Source: Spirochaeta africana DSM 8902 (GTDB lineage Bacteria > Spirochaetota > Spirochaetia > DSM-27196 > DSM-8902). Taken from it: DNA of 64,000 nucleotides. Below the pieces are notes generated by a model that was not told the DNA's origin, did no database searches, and worked only from the letters and a program-made list of their open reading frames with translations. This document shows, in pieces, positions 17,001-25,028 of the stretch (positions within the stretch are counted from its first letter, which is position 1; each line of letters starts with the position of its first letter). A program made the position numbers and the translations under genes. Location of the stretch: positions 124,001 to 188,000 of the forward strand of contig NC_017098.1 of assembly GCF_000242595.2 (NCBI RefSeq), given 5' to 3'.

Positions 17001-18565
17001 TTATCGAGGGCTACCGCCGCAAGATCGGGGATATCCGGCAGGAGCGCTACGACAACGGGCTGCGGTTTGTAAATACTGGTGACGAGAATATCTATGTCCG
17101 CGACGAGCATGCTGCCAAGGATATCCCGATTCGTCACAATCCACGGGTCAAGGTGCTGGTCTCGAACATGGGTGACCTGGCGGCAAAGATGGTAGCCGAG
17201 GTTATCAACTCGACCGGGATTCAGGCGGTTGCGTTGCCGCCGGCTGACCAGAAGACCCTGCAGATTGCCCGGGCGCATGCCTCGGGCAAGGAGTGTGTGC
17301 CGTCGCATCTGGTATTGGGCGGTGCGCTCAAGTTCCTGGCCTCGGAGGAGTATCGCAAGGACGAGCTCTACCTGCTGTTTGTGCCAATAACCACCGGGCC
17401 ATGCCGCACCGGGCAGTACTTTGTGTTCTACGAAAACCTGTTTCGTGATCTGCGGATAGAGAACGTGGTGGTGTTTACCATGAGTGCGGACAACTCCTAT
17501 ACCGAGTTGGGGCCGAAGTTCAGCCGTCATACCTGGTGGGCAATGGTTATCAGCGACTACATGAAGGACATCGAAACCACCCTGCGTGCCTGCGCGGTTA
17601 ATCCAGAGCAGGCAATGGTGGAGTTTCATCGTCACTGGAGCGAGTTGATCGACATCGCCCGTACCGATGTTACCAGGGCCCCGGTGCTGCTGCGCCAGAT
17701 AAGCGAGGAGCTGAAACAGGTGCCGCTCAAACAGCGGATGATCGATGCACCGCGTGCCTTGATCGTGGGCGAGATCTACGTCCGCCGGGATGACTTTGCG
17801 GTGGACGAATTGATCGAGCTGTTCAGCCGCAAGGGGATCATTGGCAAGGTGTCGGGCACGACCGAGTGGATCCATTACCTGGACTTTGTCCGCCGCTATG
17901 ATCTGCGCAAGCGGCTCAAGCTGGTGCCGTGGTGGCGGCGCTGGTTCTCGGCGCCGGCCCGCGGGCTGCTGAAGCTCCGGCTGGAGGTTGCCTGGAAGCA
18001 CTGGGTCGAGAAGCAGGTCAGAAATGCCCTGGCGGGGTGCGAACTGGTACCGCCGACACCGCATAACATGGATCGCATCATGCAGAATACCGAGCAGCAC
18101 TTTCTCAGCCACGAATTGAACAGCGAGATTGCTATCTCATCCGGGGTGGCAGCGACGGCGATGCAGTCGGGTTACAGCGGGGTAGTGAATATCTCGCCAT
18201 TCGCCTGTCTGATCGGTCGGGTGATCGAGGGGATCTATACCCCGTGGGCGCGTGATCGGCAGTATCCGATTATCTCGGTGGAGGTAGACGGCAACCTGCT
18301 GCCGGCAGGCATCAAGAGCAAGCTGGATATCTTTATGCTGAACGTTCTGCGTTTTCGGCAGAATCCGGATCTGAGTGAGCTGGTGGAGGATCCTGACCTT
18401 GACGGCCTGCTGCCGGCTGACGAAACCGGGCCGGATCGGGATACCGACCCCGGTGCAGATGGCTCCGGTCGACGCGATGATCGCAGCTTGACCGAACGGG
18501 CCGAGCACGAGGCCCAGAAGCAGCGGATTCGTGAGCTGCAGCAGGAGACCGTTGGTGCGAAATAA
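14012..18565 (+). CDS. giant acyl-CoA dehydratase activase-related fusion protein
   Basis: A 1517-aa protein. ATG at 14012 follows GAGGTGA; a GTG at 14003 is the alternative. Two BcrA/BadF/HgdC-type ASKHA ATPase domains (about 10-270 and 315-600) each carry a nucleotide loop (GINVGSSSVK, GVDGGSTTTKA) and the cluster-ligand motifs KCASGTGEFF and EACSAGTGSFLEE. A Cys-rich CKVCENYCP ... GGRCNLY element follows near 610-635, then a Pro/Ala linker (about 665-690), a DUF2229-like domain and a long HgdB-like C-terminal half (CAPDSFMLHY, TGPCRTGQYFVFY). Family role: ATP-driven one-electron activation of 2-hydroxyacyl-CoA dehydratases. No dehydratase subunit genes lie nearby. It starts a three-gene operon. 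Confidence 0.9.
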   Translation: MQQTISADRSIGINVGSSSVKIVQLEGDRIVYSASVPHDGEFAETAKRILGELTADGNGVRGSAALVTGTEGRFLFKLKNTVEPVCVEAALAGLRKENETGLQPDAVVSLGGEDLVVYTLDANGRIVTSFSGSKCASGTGEFFKQQLGRMDMGLDQVAEVSPDCKVMPLSARCSVFMKSDCTHRLNKGEATKQDIVVSMSDVMATKVADFLRRAKIYRGEVLLTGGVTRNPHMLSALREKMPEISFVVPDTASFFEAYGAARLAQESGSPMPELNDLLLPHRVKFDRYTSLKPQLDRVTYLESPRGSVKPGGEYILGVDGGSTTTKACLIDIEERTIVAEHYGRTHGDPVAALKECLREIDRQVRDEIGDAPIMISTAATTGSSREILGVFLETQAVYNEIIAHAVGTTHFDPEVDTIFEIGGQDAKYVYIKNQVPIDYAMNEACSAGTGSFLEESASGDLNIKHAREIGPVALEAEAPLKFGEHCSAFINSDIRNAIQQGAGKADITAGIVTSIVSNYLNRVVGNRSIGKKIVLQGGVAKNTAVAPAFALLLDKEILVPPNPELMGAYGVGLLALQKIEEGLLDKQVYRIEEILQTEIVYEREFTCKVCENYCPIRILNINGHKYKFGGRCNLYANSRKKKNFRDADVHNYVEKRMQLMFEEMAPPAAGPPAGAPPAAAPTAAEPTIPADAGSARVTTIGIPRSFSVYTMYPLYSWFFHELGMRTVLSDEIKSEGVARVESTYCFPAEIAHGAVQDILDKGADYIFLPHYRDMPSYESDVHANFCPITQGLPYYIKKAFPDLADDKLLQPVVSFKYGKKKALSYFVEMASRLGVSEAAATRAFETAYAKQDEYFRRAQEMGRVAIAEARAADRPVIALLGRPYNAFTKDANMGIPKKFTSRGFTIIPFDIMPFEGEDIFPNMYWYYGQQDMKAAQFLKNEENIYVTFITNFSCAPDSFMLHYLKWIMGTKPFLILELDSHSADAGVDTRVEAFLDIIEGYRRKIGDIRQERYDNGLRFVNTGDENIYVRDEHAAKDIPIRHNPRVKVLVSNMGDLAAKMVAEVINSTGIQAVALPPADQKTLQIARAHASGKECVPSHLVLGGALKFLASEEYRKDELYLLFVPITTGPCRTGQYFVFYENLFRDLRIENVVVFTMSADNSYTELGPKFSRHTWWAMVISDYMKDIETTLRACAVNPEQAMVEFHRHWSELIDIARTDVTRAPVLLRQISEELKQVPLKQRMIDAPRALIVGEIYVRRDDFAVDELIELFSRKGIIGKVSGTTEWIHYLDFVRRYDLRKRLKLVPWWRRWFSAPARGLLKLRLEVAWKHWVEKQVRNALAGCELVPPTPHNMDRIMQNTEQHFLSHELNSEIAISSGVAATAMQSGYSGVVNISPFACLIGRVIEGIYTPWARDRQYPIISVEVDGNLLPAGIKSKLDIFMLNVLRFRQNPDLSELVEDPDLDGLLPADETGPDRDTDPGADGSGRRDDRSLTERAEHEAQKQRIRELQQETVGAK

Positions 18566-18577
18566 GGCGGGGAGGCC

Positions 18578-19324
18578 ATGAAAAACCCCGAATCGCAGCA
18601 GCTTATCGTTGCCGGGGTGGGGATCGAGCTCCTGCGCAAACGGGTACGAAATGTGAATTTCCGGATCTATCCGCCGGATGGCAGGGTGCGGGTTTCTGCG
18701 CCCCTGCGCATGGGGGAGCGCGAGATTCGCCGGGCGGTGGAGGCAAAGCTGGACTGGATCCTGCGGCAGCGTACGCGGATTGCAGAGCAGCCGCGCCCCC
18801 CGGCCATGCGACTGGAGAGCGGGGAGCTGCACCTGGTGGACGGCCGGCGCTGCCGGCTGGAGGTGGTTGATCTGCCGGGGGTATCCCGGGCAGAGCTGCT
18901 GCCGGGGGATGTTCTGCGACTGCAGGTGCCGCCGGAGACCGACGCCGCCGGGCGGTTGCGGGTGCTGGAGGGGTGGTATCGGCAGCGGTTCACGGATCGC
19001 TTACCGCAGCTGCTAGCCCGCTGGGAGGCTGTGGTAGGGCGTCGTGCCCGTGATTGTCGGGTGCGGCGGATGCGCACACTGTGGGGCAGCTGCAGTACCG
19101 GCACGGGGCGAATCCGGCTGAATCTGGAGCTTGCCCGCCGGTCTGTCCGCTGTCAGGAGTATGTGCTGGTGCACGAGTTGACCCATTTGCATGAGCGTGG
19201 GCACACCAGGCGGTTTTACGCCTTGATGGACCGGTTTTTACCGGACTGGCGAGAGCGCAAGCGGGAACTGGAGCAGCATCCGCTGTGGAGGTATCATGAT
19301 GAGAGTGGCGTATCAGCGCTATAG
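18578..19324 (+). CDS. YgjP/SprT-like zinc metalloprotease (DUF45)
   Basis: A 248-aa protein 12 bp after the activase gene, with GGGGAGG before the ATG. Motifs of the YgjP/DUF45 family: MRTLWGSCSTGTGRIRLNLEL near 165-186 and the zinc site VLVHELTHLHERGH (His199, Glu200, His203; His209 as likely third ligand). The N-terminal half, FRIYPPDGRVRVSAP and RRAVEAKLDWI, is typical. It lacks a signal peptide, so it is cytoplasmic. Its 3' end overlaps the esterase gene by 29 bp. Cellular substrate unknown. Confidence 0.9.
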   Translation: MKNPESQQLIVAGVGIELLRKRVRNVNFRIYPPDGRVRVSAPLRMGEREIRRAVEAKLDWILRQRTRIAEQPRPPAMRLESGELHLVDGRRCRLEVVDLPGVSRAELLPGDVLRLQVPPETDAAGRLRVLEGWYRQRFTDRLPQLLARWEAVVGRRARDCRVRRMRTLWGSCSTGTGRIRLNLELARRSVRCQEYVLVHELTHLHERGHTRRFYALMDRFLPDWRERKRELEQHPLWRYHDESGVSAL

Positions 19325-20123
19325 GTCCGTTGCCTGCCGGGGAATCCTTTCGCGGCATGTTGATGTCTGGGTGCCGCCGCAGTATGCGGCACAGCCTGCA
19401 CAACGCTTTCCGGTACTGTACATGCATGACGGCCAGAATCTGTTTGACCCGGAACTCGCGTATACGGGGGTGACCTGGGGGATCGCCGAGGCTATGGAGC
19501 GGATCGACCGTAGTAGTACAATCCGGCCGGCAATTGTGGTCGGGATCTGGAACTCTCCAAACCGCTTTGGCGATTATCAGCCGCTGAAGCCCTTTGCCAC
19601 TCCCCTCGGCAGCATCAAGCGAGCGCTGTCGCATCTGCATCCACAGGCGCGCCATACCCGGTATGTGGCAGACGCGTATCTTGATTGCCTGGTGCATTCT
19701 GTCAAACCGATGATCGATCGCGACTACCGGACCCTGCCGGATCCGGGGCATACCATGGTGATGGGTTCCAGTATGGGCGGGTTGATTTCGCTGTATGCCC
19801 TGTGCGAGTACCCCGAGATATTTGGTGGTGCGGGATGCCTGTCTACACACTGGCCGGTGGTGCAGCCGGAGATGTTCCGGTACCTGCGTAATAATCTGCC
19901 CAATCCCGGAAAACATCGGCTTTACTTTGATCGCGGCACTGCAGGGCTTGATCGCCGCTATCGGCGCGGTCAGCAGCAGATGGATCGCCTGGCAGAGGAT
20001 TTCGGCTATCGGGAGGGGCGGGACTACCTGAGTCTGGTGTTCGAGGGGCATGACCACAGCGAGCGCAGCTGGTCCAGCCGTATCGATCGGCCGCTCGAGT
20101 TCCTGTTGAGCGCCCAGAGCTGA
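19296..20123 (+). CDS. alpha/beta-hydrolase, esterase D/Fes-like
   Basis: A 275-aa putative esterase (PF00756 type). Two adjacent ATGs (19296, 19299) follow GGAGG. Motifs: LYMHDGQNLFDP near residue 41, VVVGIWNSPNRFGDY, nucleophile elbow VMGSSMGGLISLYAL (Ser near 153) and a C-terminal FEGHDHSERSW carrying the catalytic His. No signal peptide is evident. The family includes enterochelin and acyl-ester hydrolases; the substrate cannot be told. Overlap with the protease gene implies co-translation. It converges on the histidine kinase gene with 26 bp between them. Confidence 0.87.
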   Translation: MMRVAYQRYRSVACRGILSRHVDVWVPPQYAAQPAQRFPVLYMHDGQNLFDPELAYTGVTWGIAEAMERIDRSSTIRPAIVVGIWNSPNRFGDYQPLKPFATPLGSIKRALSHLHPQARHTRYVADAYLDCLVHSVKPMIDRDYRTLPDPGHTMVMGSSMGGLISLYALCEYPEIFGGAGCLSTHWPVVQPEMFRYLRNNLPNPGKHRLYFDRGTAGLDRRYRRGQQQMDRLAEDFGYREGRDYLSLVFEGHDHSERSWSSRIDRPLEFLLSAQS

Positions 20124-20149
20124 ACCTGTCGGCTGTCTGGCGGACAACC

Positions 20150-21739
20150 CTATCTGGCAGGAAACTCCACCCGGAAGGTGGTGCCCCTGTTCCGGTGTAC
20201 CTGCAGCCTGCCGTCGAGCTGCTGCACCAGAATATCAACCAGTTCCAGCCCGAATCCACTGCCTTGGGGGACGGCCGTCTCCGGCAGGCCGATGCCGTTG
20301 TCACGAATCTCGAGCTGTGCCAGATTGTCCGCTGAGCGCGAGGCGGTGATATGTATCTCGCCGGGGCGCTGGTCGGGGAAGGCGTATTTGATGGCGTTGG
20401 TCAGCAGTTCATTCGTCAGGATACCCAGGTGGAACAGCTGCTGGGCGTCCATGGGAAAGTCCTGGATATCTGTCTGCAGGGTTATGCGGCGGCCCGACGC
20501 AAAGGTTTCCCGGACTTCGTGGGTCAGCGACTCCAGGTAGTCCTGCACTGAAAGCTGCCCGTACTGCCCGGAGCGATACAGCTTGTCATAGATCACCAGC
20601 ATGCTGCCGACCCGCGAACGCGATTCCTCCAGGGCATCCACGGCCTCCTGCGACTGCATGGTGTCTGCCTGCAGCGACAGCAGATTCATGATGGTGCCCA
20701 TGTTGTTCTTGATGCGGTGATGAACCTCGCGCAAAAGCATATCCTTTTCCCGTACCATACGGCGCACATGCTGCTCGGCGGCGCGGCGTTGCCAGATAGC
20801 TCGAACCAGGCCAAGGATGATGAGCAGCTGTGCTGCTGCTGCCGCAAGGATGGCTGCAATGAACCATGTGGTACGGCGCTGCAGGTCCTGGCGGGCCAGG
20901 GCTTCGCTGGTGTAGTCGTGAATAATCCCGAATATGCGGTTCTGGGCGGCATCGTACTCGGCGATGGAGTGGATATGGCGGATGTTGCCGTCATTGATAC
21001 GGCGAATGCGAAAGCGGATATCGTAGGGGGCATTACCCTCGATCAGGTCTGCCATGGCCCTGTCCAGAGCTGCGCGGTACTGGTCCAACGGGACCTTCTG
21101 CACCTGGGCGATCGTGAAGGGGGGATTCTCCAGCCCGTAGATCCGTTCAGCGCCGCGGGACACCTCTACCGTACCGGTATCCAGATGGAACACCCAGTGC
21201 CCGAAACTGGCGATCTCCTCGGCGCGCTCCAGCCGCAAGCGTTCCTGTTCAAGCTGCTGCCGTGCCTGCTGTTCCTCGGTTATGTCGGTCACAATCGAGA
21301 ACAGCACGGTGGCGCTGTCCATCTCGATCGGCCAGCTGTAGATCTCTACCTCTCGCAGGCTGTTGTCGGCCAGGCGATGCGTAAACCGGAACTGGTTTTC
21401 TGCACGTTTAGTCGCTGCCGAGATGTTTCTTCGGATGGTGTCTGAGTCGGCGATATTCAGATCGGCCACATTCATGGATTCGAGGGTCTCGGCAGGGTAG
21501 CCGTAGAATTCCGCCGCCGCCGGGTTTGCGTGAACAATACGCCCATCAGTCGGGTCAATCAATAACATCACCACCGAGGTCTGCTGATACAGCTGCGAGG
21601 CCTGCCAGTCAGAGATATCCAGCCCGGCAACCTGAGCGGCGGCGATACAAAAAAGACTGCACAGCAGTATCAGCTGCGCAGTCTTTCGTTCTGGCAGGGG
21701 ACAGCGAGGGCGCCAATAGAATGAACGCAGTGGTTTCAC
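20150..21739 (-). CDS. membrane sensor histidine kinase, PAS-PAS-HisKA_2
   Basis: A 529-aa kinase with GTG start (21739) and weak ribosome site. A hydrophobic N-terminus (LILLCSLFCIAAAQ) is followed by two PAS domains (about 45-155 and 165-285; DPTDGRIVHANPAAAEFYGY and FGHWVFHLDTGTVEVS). A transmembrane helix lies near 293-315, then HisKA_2 with phosphoacceptor His in REVHHRIKNNMGTIMNLL. HATPase follows: NELLTNAIKYAF (N box), IRDNGIGLP, GSGFGLELV. If the N-terminal segment is a signal or membrane helix, the PAS pair faces the periplasm. No response regulator is adjacent. Confidence 0.88.
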   Translation of the reverse strand: MKPLRSFYWRPRCPLPERKTAQLILLCSLFCIAAAQVAGLDISDWQASQLYQQTSVVMLLIDPTDGRIVHANPAAAEFYGYPAETLESMNVADLNIADSDTIRRNISAATKRAENQFRFTHRLADNSLREVEIYSWPIEMDSATVLFSIVTDITEEQQARQQLEQERLRLERAEEIASFGHWVFHLDTGTVEVSRGAERIYGLENPPFTIAQVQKVPLDQYRAALDRAMADLIEGNAPYDIRFRIRRINDGNIRHIHSIAEYDAAQNRIFGIIHDYTSEALARQDLQRRTTWFIAAILAAAAAQLLIILGLVRAIWQRRAAEQHVRRMVREKDMLLREVHHRIKNNMGTIMNLLSLQADTMQSQEAVDALEESRSRVGSMLVIYDKLYRSGQYGQLSVQDYLESLTHEVRETFASGRRITLQTDIQDFPMDAQQLFHLGILTNELLTNAIKYAFPDQRPGEIHITASRSADNLAQLEIRDNGIGLPETAVPQGSGFGLELVDILVQQLDGRLQVHRNRGTTFRVEFPAR

Positions 21740-21780
21740 CCTGTCATTCTACATCACCCGGCTGCTCCCGTCAAAAATAT

Positions 21781-23502
21781 CTAATCGAGTGACCAGGCCG
21801 CGCTGGCTGCTGCGGCAAAATTGCCGCTCAGGCGGCCGTCCTGCAGGGTCAGGCCGCTGTTGTCATCGAACAGCAGCTCGCCGTCCTGCCAGTCGCCAGG
21901 CAGCTCGACATCGACCGAGGGGGTGTCGTCGCCCAGATTGACCGCTGCCAGGGTGGTCTCGCTGTTATAGCTGCGCAGAAACACCAGGGTGCGATCAGCG
22001 GTTGACAGCATGGTGTAGTCTCCGCGGCGCAGGCTCACCCGGCTGTGGCGCAGGGCGGTCAGGTCGCGATGCAGATTCAGCAGGCTGTCGGGATCGCTGT
22101 CCTGGGCTTCCATCATCTCCCACTCGAAGGGCTGGCGATGGCGGCGGTCGGCGTGACTGGCGCCGCCAAACTCGGCAGCATCCTCCATGCCGATCTCGTT
22201 GCCGTAATACAGGTACGGGGTGCCGGGGCCCATCAGCTGCACAGCAACGACCGAGCGGACCTCGGGTTCACCATGAACACTGATAGGACGGTTTACCACG
22301 TTGTCATGGTTGGACAGAAAGGTTCCCATCCAGGCGTCTTCGTGCAGATCCTCGGTAACCCAGTTCCAGTGATTACTGAGCTGGAAAGGTATCCGGTTGG
22401 CGGCCGCATAGGCAAAGGGAAAGTCCAGGGTCATGTGAAATCCCAGGTTGCCGTCCTCGTCTACCATGTAGCGCTCCAGGCTGGCGTGGCTGCTGGTCCA
22501 GTTCTCGGCGACCATGAACTTGTGAAAGGCATCGCCGTCGCTGTCGGTGTGGGTGCCAAACTCGTCCAGGATCTGACTGCGGATGGCCTGAAAGTACTCG
22601 AAGTTCTCGTCCTCATCCTCGTACCCGCCGCGGATCGAGCGTTCGTCCTCGTACATGTACTTCATAGCGTCCACCCGCATGCCGTCGAAACCGCGGTTCA
22701 GCCAGTAGATTGCCACGTCGGTCATGGCATCCTTGGCTGCCTGATGGCGGAAGTTGATGTCCGGCATGCCGGACCAGAACACGCCGTAGTAGTAGCGGCC
22801 ATTGCTGTGGCGGTGCCATACCTGCTGCCCCCAGGGACCGTCCTGGCTGCCAGGCTCGTCGCGCCATACAAACCAGTCCTCGCGATCGTTCTCGCCGGCG
22901 GCCGACTCGATAAACCAGGGGTGCTCGTTAGAGATGTGATTGGGAACCCAGTCAAAGATGACCCGAATCCCGCGCGCATGCGCTTCGGCCAGCAGTTCAT
23001 CCAGGTCTTCGTTGGTGCCGAAGCGTGGATCGACGGTGTAGTGATCCGTGGTGTCATACATGTGCAGGTTTATCTCGGTGCTGGCTGACTCGAAAAAGGG
23101 TGAGAGCCAGATGCCGGTAATCCCGAGATCCACCAGGTAGTCCAGCTTCTCGGTGATGCCGGGGATGTCACCGATGCCGTCGCCGGTGCTGTCGTTAAAG
23201 GCGTTGATCCAGATGTGGTAAAACACCGAGTCTTTGTACCAGTCGGCATCCGCGGCAGCCAGGCTGCGGTCGGGGTCGGGCTGGATGGGCGACAGATCAC
23301 GAAAATGTGATGGTGAGGGCGAGGGGTCGTCGATCGCGGCCAGGGGGGCGTGATCGGGAGCGGGGGCCTCGAAGCTGCGTTCCGCAGGCGAGGCGCAGCC
23401 AATGGCCAGGCTGATCAGCAGCAGGGAACCGAGCGCCCCGGCTGCCGTGAATACGCGCGCTGCCGGCGCGCGCCCGTTACTCAAGCTAAAAAACATACGC
23501 AT
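21781..23502 (-). CDS. GH13 alpha-amylase-family lipoprotein
   Basis: A 573-aa envelope GH13 enzyme. Start at 23502 (MRMFFSLSNGR) because GGAAGG lies just upstream; 23517 is also possible. The signal peptide ends at lipobox SLAIGC. A Pro/Asp-rich spacer runs to about residue 90, then the GH13 barrel: WYKDSVFYHIWINAF, GIWLSPFFESAS, VIFDWVPNHIS, GMRVDAMKYM (catalytic Asp), MVAENWTSSHAS (acid/base Glu), TFLSNHDNVVNR (Asp). The C domain ends ASAAWSLD. It acts on alpha-glucans outside the cytoplasm. Divergent from the ABC transporter operon. Nothing links it to sulfoquinovose. Confidence 0.9.
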   Translation of the reverse strand: MRMFFSLSNGRAPAARVFTAAGALGSLLLISLAIGCASPAERSFEAPAPDHAPLAAIDDPSPSPSHFRDLSPIQPDPDRSLAAADADWYKDSVFYHIWINAFNDSTGDGIGDIPGITEKLDYLVDLGITGIWLSPFFESASTEINLHMYDTTDHYTVDPRFGTNEDLDELLAEAHARGIRVIFDWVPNHISNEHPWFIESAAGENDREDWFVWRDEPGSQDGPWGQQVWHRHSNGRYYYGVFWSGMPDINFRHQAAKDAMTDVAIYWLNRGFDGMRVDAMKYMYEDERSIRGGYEDEDENFEYFQAIRSQILDEFGTHTDSDGDAFHKFMVAENWTSSHASLERYMVDEDGNLGFHMTLDFPFAYAAANRIPFQLSNHWNWVTEDLHEDAWMGTFLSNHDNVVNRPISVHGEPEVRSVVAVQLMGPGTPYLYYGNEIGMEDAAEFGGASHADRRHRQPFEWEMMEAQDSDPDSLLNLHRDLTALRHSRVSLRRGDYTMLSTADRTLVFLRSYNSETTLAAVNLGDDTPSVDVELPGDWQDGELLFDDNSGLTLQDGRLSGNFAAAASAAWSLD

Positions 23503-23573
23503 AGTACCTTCCTTCATAGGGTAAACCGTTTCAGCAGTCAGCCTACCGTGACCCGGAAAAAAAATCCAGTGGA

Positions 23574-23592
23574 GTTGTCGGGGGTAGACAAC
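23574..23592. promoter_or_regulatory. short dyad in the amylase/ABC divergent region
   Basis: GTTGTC and GACAAC separated by 7 bases. A possible regulator site for the amylase gene, without further support. Confidence 0.25.
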
Positions 23593-23626
23593 AGAAAACC
23601 GGACGGAAGGGTGCCGAAAGAATTTC

Positions 23627-23655
23627 TTGACAGCAGAGAAGGTGCGTGTTTTACT
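23627..23655 (+). promoter_or_regulatory. sigma70 promoter of the ABC importer/isomerase operon
   Basis: Perfect TTGACA (23627-23632), 17-bp spacer, TTTACT (23650-23655). The -10 box and start point are overlapped by operator A. Confidence 0.65.
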
Positions 23656-23675
23656 TACTTATAGAAAGAAACTAA
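23651..23675 (+). promoter_or_regulatory. operator A: candidate ROK repressor site
   Basis: Dyad TTACTT-N5-AAGAAA at 23655-23671 inside a 25-bp block that matches operator C (29704-29728, other orientation) at 20 of 25 positions by my count. It covers the -10 box and the start point, so binding should repress. Ends 11 bp before the start codon. Confidence 0.65.
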
Positions 23676-23686
23676 GGAGGGAGCGT

Positions 23687-24946
23687 ATGGGTACGTCACG
23701 ATGGCTGCTGATGGCAGCGGCGGTGGTGTTGGTGTTTTCGCTTGCGACCGGTTGTGCCGGGGATGCTGACGAGGAGATTGTGCTGACATGGCCAAGTATC
23801 TGGGTTGGTCAGGACTCCAAGGCCGAGGCGGTCGAGCAGATTGTCAACGAGTTCAACGAGGAGCATGCCGGTTCCATCCGGGTGGTTATCGAGCCGCAGT
23901 ATGATTACGACGGCTACGAGGATACAATCCGCACCCGACTGGCAGCCCGGCAGGTGCCGGATATTTTTACCTTTAAACTGAGTCCGACTACCGCTGCCTA
24001 TTACGAGGGTGATCTGCTGATGGATCTGACCGATGCGCTGGCCGGCGGCTGGGGAGATGACTTTAATCAGGGCAATATCGATGCCTCGACAATCAATGGA
24101 GCTACCAAGTCGCTGCCCTATGAGATCGGGCTGACCCCGGTATGGTATAACCAGCGGCTGTTTGAGCAAGCCGGAATCAGTGAATTCCCGCGCACTATAG
24201 ATGATTTCTGGGCGGCGGCTGATGCATTGAAGGCAGAGGGGATTGTGCCGACCAGTCAGATGACCGGGGGTACCAATGCCTGGACCAGCATGCTGTGGTA
24301 CACCCATCTGGTGGGCAGTTTTGGCGGGCCGAATGCCTGGGACCGACCCTGGGATGATCCGGTGTTTGCCGATGCCGCGGCGGTACTGAAGCAGATGTAC
24401 CAGGATGGCAATACTACCCGCGATGCAATCGGTGCCGATGCCGGGGTATCCGGTGGGCACTACATGAACGAGCGTACCGCCATGTTTATCAACGGCCCCT
24501 GGTTTATCGGTAACATCCGTGACAACGCCCCGGCAGCGTACGAGGCCACCGCCCTGGCACCGGCTCCGCAGGCTGGTGACTACCACGGGCATCAGGTGGG
24601 CTGGCTGCATGCAAACCTGGCGGCGGCTCACACAACGGACGAGGCTCGCCGTGACGCCGTGATCACCTTTTTACAGTATTTTACCAGTCCGGAGAACGCC
24701 AAGCGGGTATCTTTGAGCTCGGGCTCACTGGTGTCGATCGAGTTCGAGGTGGGGCCGGATGATGATGTTGACCCGCTGCAGCAGGCCTTTATCGAGGCGG
24801 GTAACCAGTCGACATTTCTGATTGATCATCTGGAGGCCAGCAAGAGCTCCACAGTGGTGGCCGAGTTTGGCCAGGCACTGGGGCAGATGGTACTGGAGGA
24901 TCTGTCGCCACAGGAGTTTGTAGCAATGCTGCGGGATGCCGAGTAA
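23687..24946 (+). CDS. ABC transporter sugar-binding lipoprotein
   Basis: A 419-aa family-1 extracellular solute-binding protein. ATG at 23687 follows AAGGAGGG. Signal peptide with lipobox SLATGC puts the lipidated Cys at 23. The body is typical: LTWPSIWVGQDSKAEAVEQIVNEF, VPDIFTFKLSPTT, GLTPVWYNQRLFEQAGI, MTGGTNAWTSMLWY, AMFINGPWFIGNIRD. It feeds the two permeases downstream. Operator A and the neighbouring isomerase suggest sulfoquinovose or a sulfoquinovosyl glyceride as ligand; this is inference from context, and ordinary sugars cannot be excluded. Confidence 0.88.
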   Translation: MGTSRWLLMAAAVVLVFSLATGCAGDADEEIVLTWPSIWVGQDSKAEAVEQIVNEFNEEHAGSIRVVIEPQYDYDGYEDTIRTRLAARQVPDIFTFKLSPTTAAYYEGDLLMDLTDALAGGWGDDFNQGNIDASTINGATKSLPYEIGLTPVWYNQRLFEQAGISEFPRTIDDFWAAADALKAEGIVPTSQMTGGTNAWTSMLWYTHLVGSFGGPNAWDRPWDDPVFADAAAVLKQMYQDGNTTRDAIGADAGVSGGHYMNERTAMFINGPWFIGNIRDNAPAAYEATALAPAPQAGDYHGHQVGWLHANLAAAHTTDEARRDAVITFLQYFTSPENAKRVSLSSGSLVSIEFEVGPDDDVDPLQQAFIEAGNQSTFLIDHLEASKSSTVVAEFGQALGQMVLEDLSPQEFVAMLRDAE

Positions 24947-24959
24947 GCGCACCCAGAAC

Positions 24960-24999
24960 AGCCGTCGTGCCGCTATACGGTACGGCGGCTTTCTTTTCT
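24960..24999 (+). terminator. terminator-like attenuator hairpin after the binding-protein gene
   Basis: Near-perfect 13-bp stem (24960-24972 with 24978-24990, two mismatches) and 5-base loop, followed by a T-rich tail TTTCTTTTCT. It lies between the binding-protein and first permease genes, where partial termination would give the usual excess of binding protein. Confidence 0.6.
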
Positions 25000-25028
25000 G
25001 CGGCGTCTGCCGCCGGTCGGAGACCACC

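Noticed and set aside
16091-18112. 673-aa open frame on the minus strand inside the activase gene
   Set aside because: Antisense shadow of a high-GC gene; no recognisable motifs, no ribosome site, and the plus-strand frame has clear domains.
22045-23088. 347-aa open frame antisense to the GH13 lipoprotein
   Set aside because: Hydrophobic-looking but without ribosome site or family features; GH13 catalytic motifs lie on the other strand.
21781-23502. GH13 lipoprotein as part of the sulfoquinovose system
   Set aside because: It carries ordinary alpha-amylase-family motifs and no ROK-type operator was found on its side of the divergent region.
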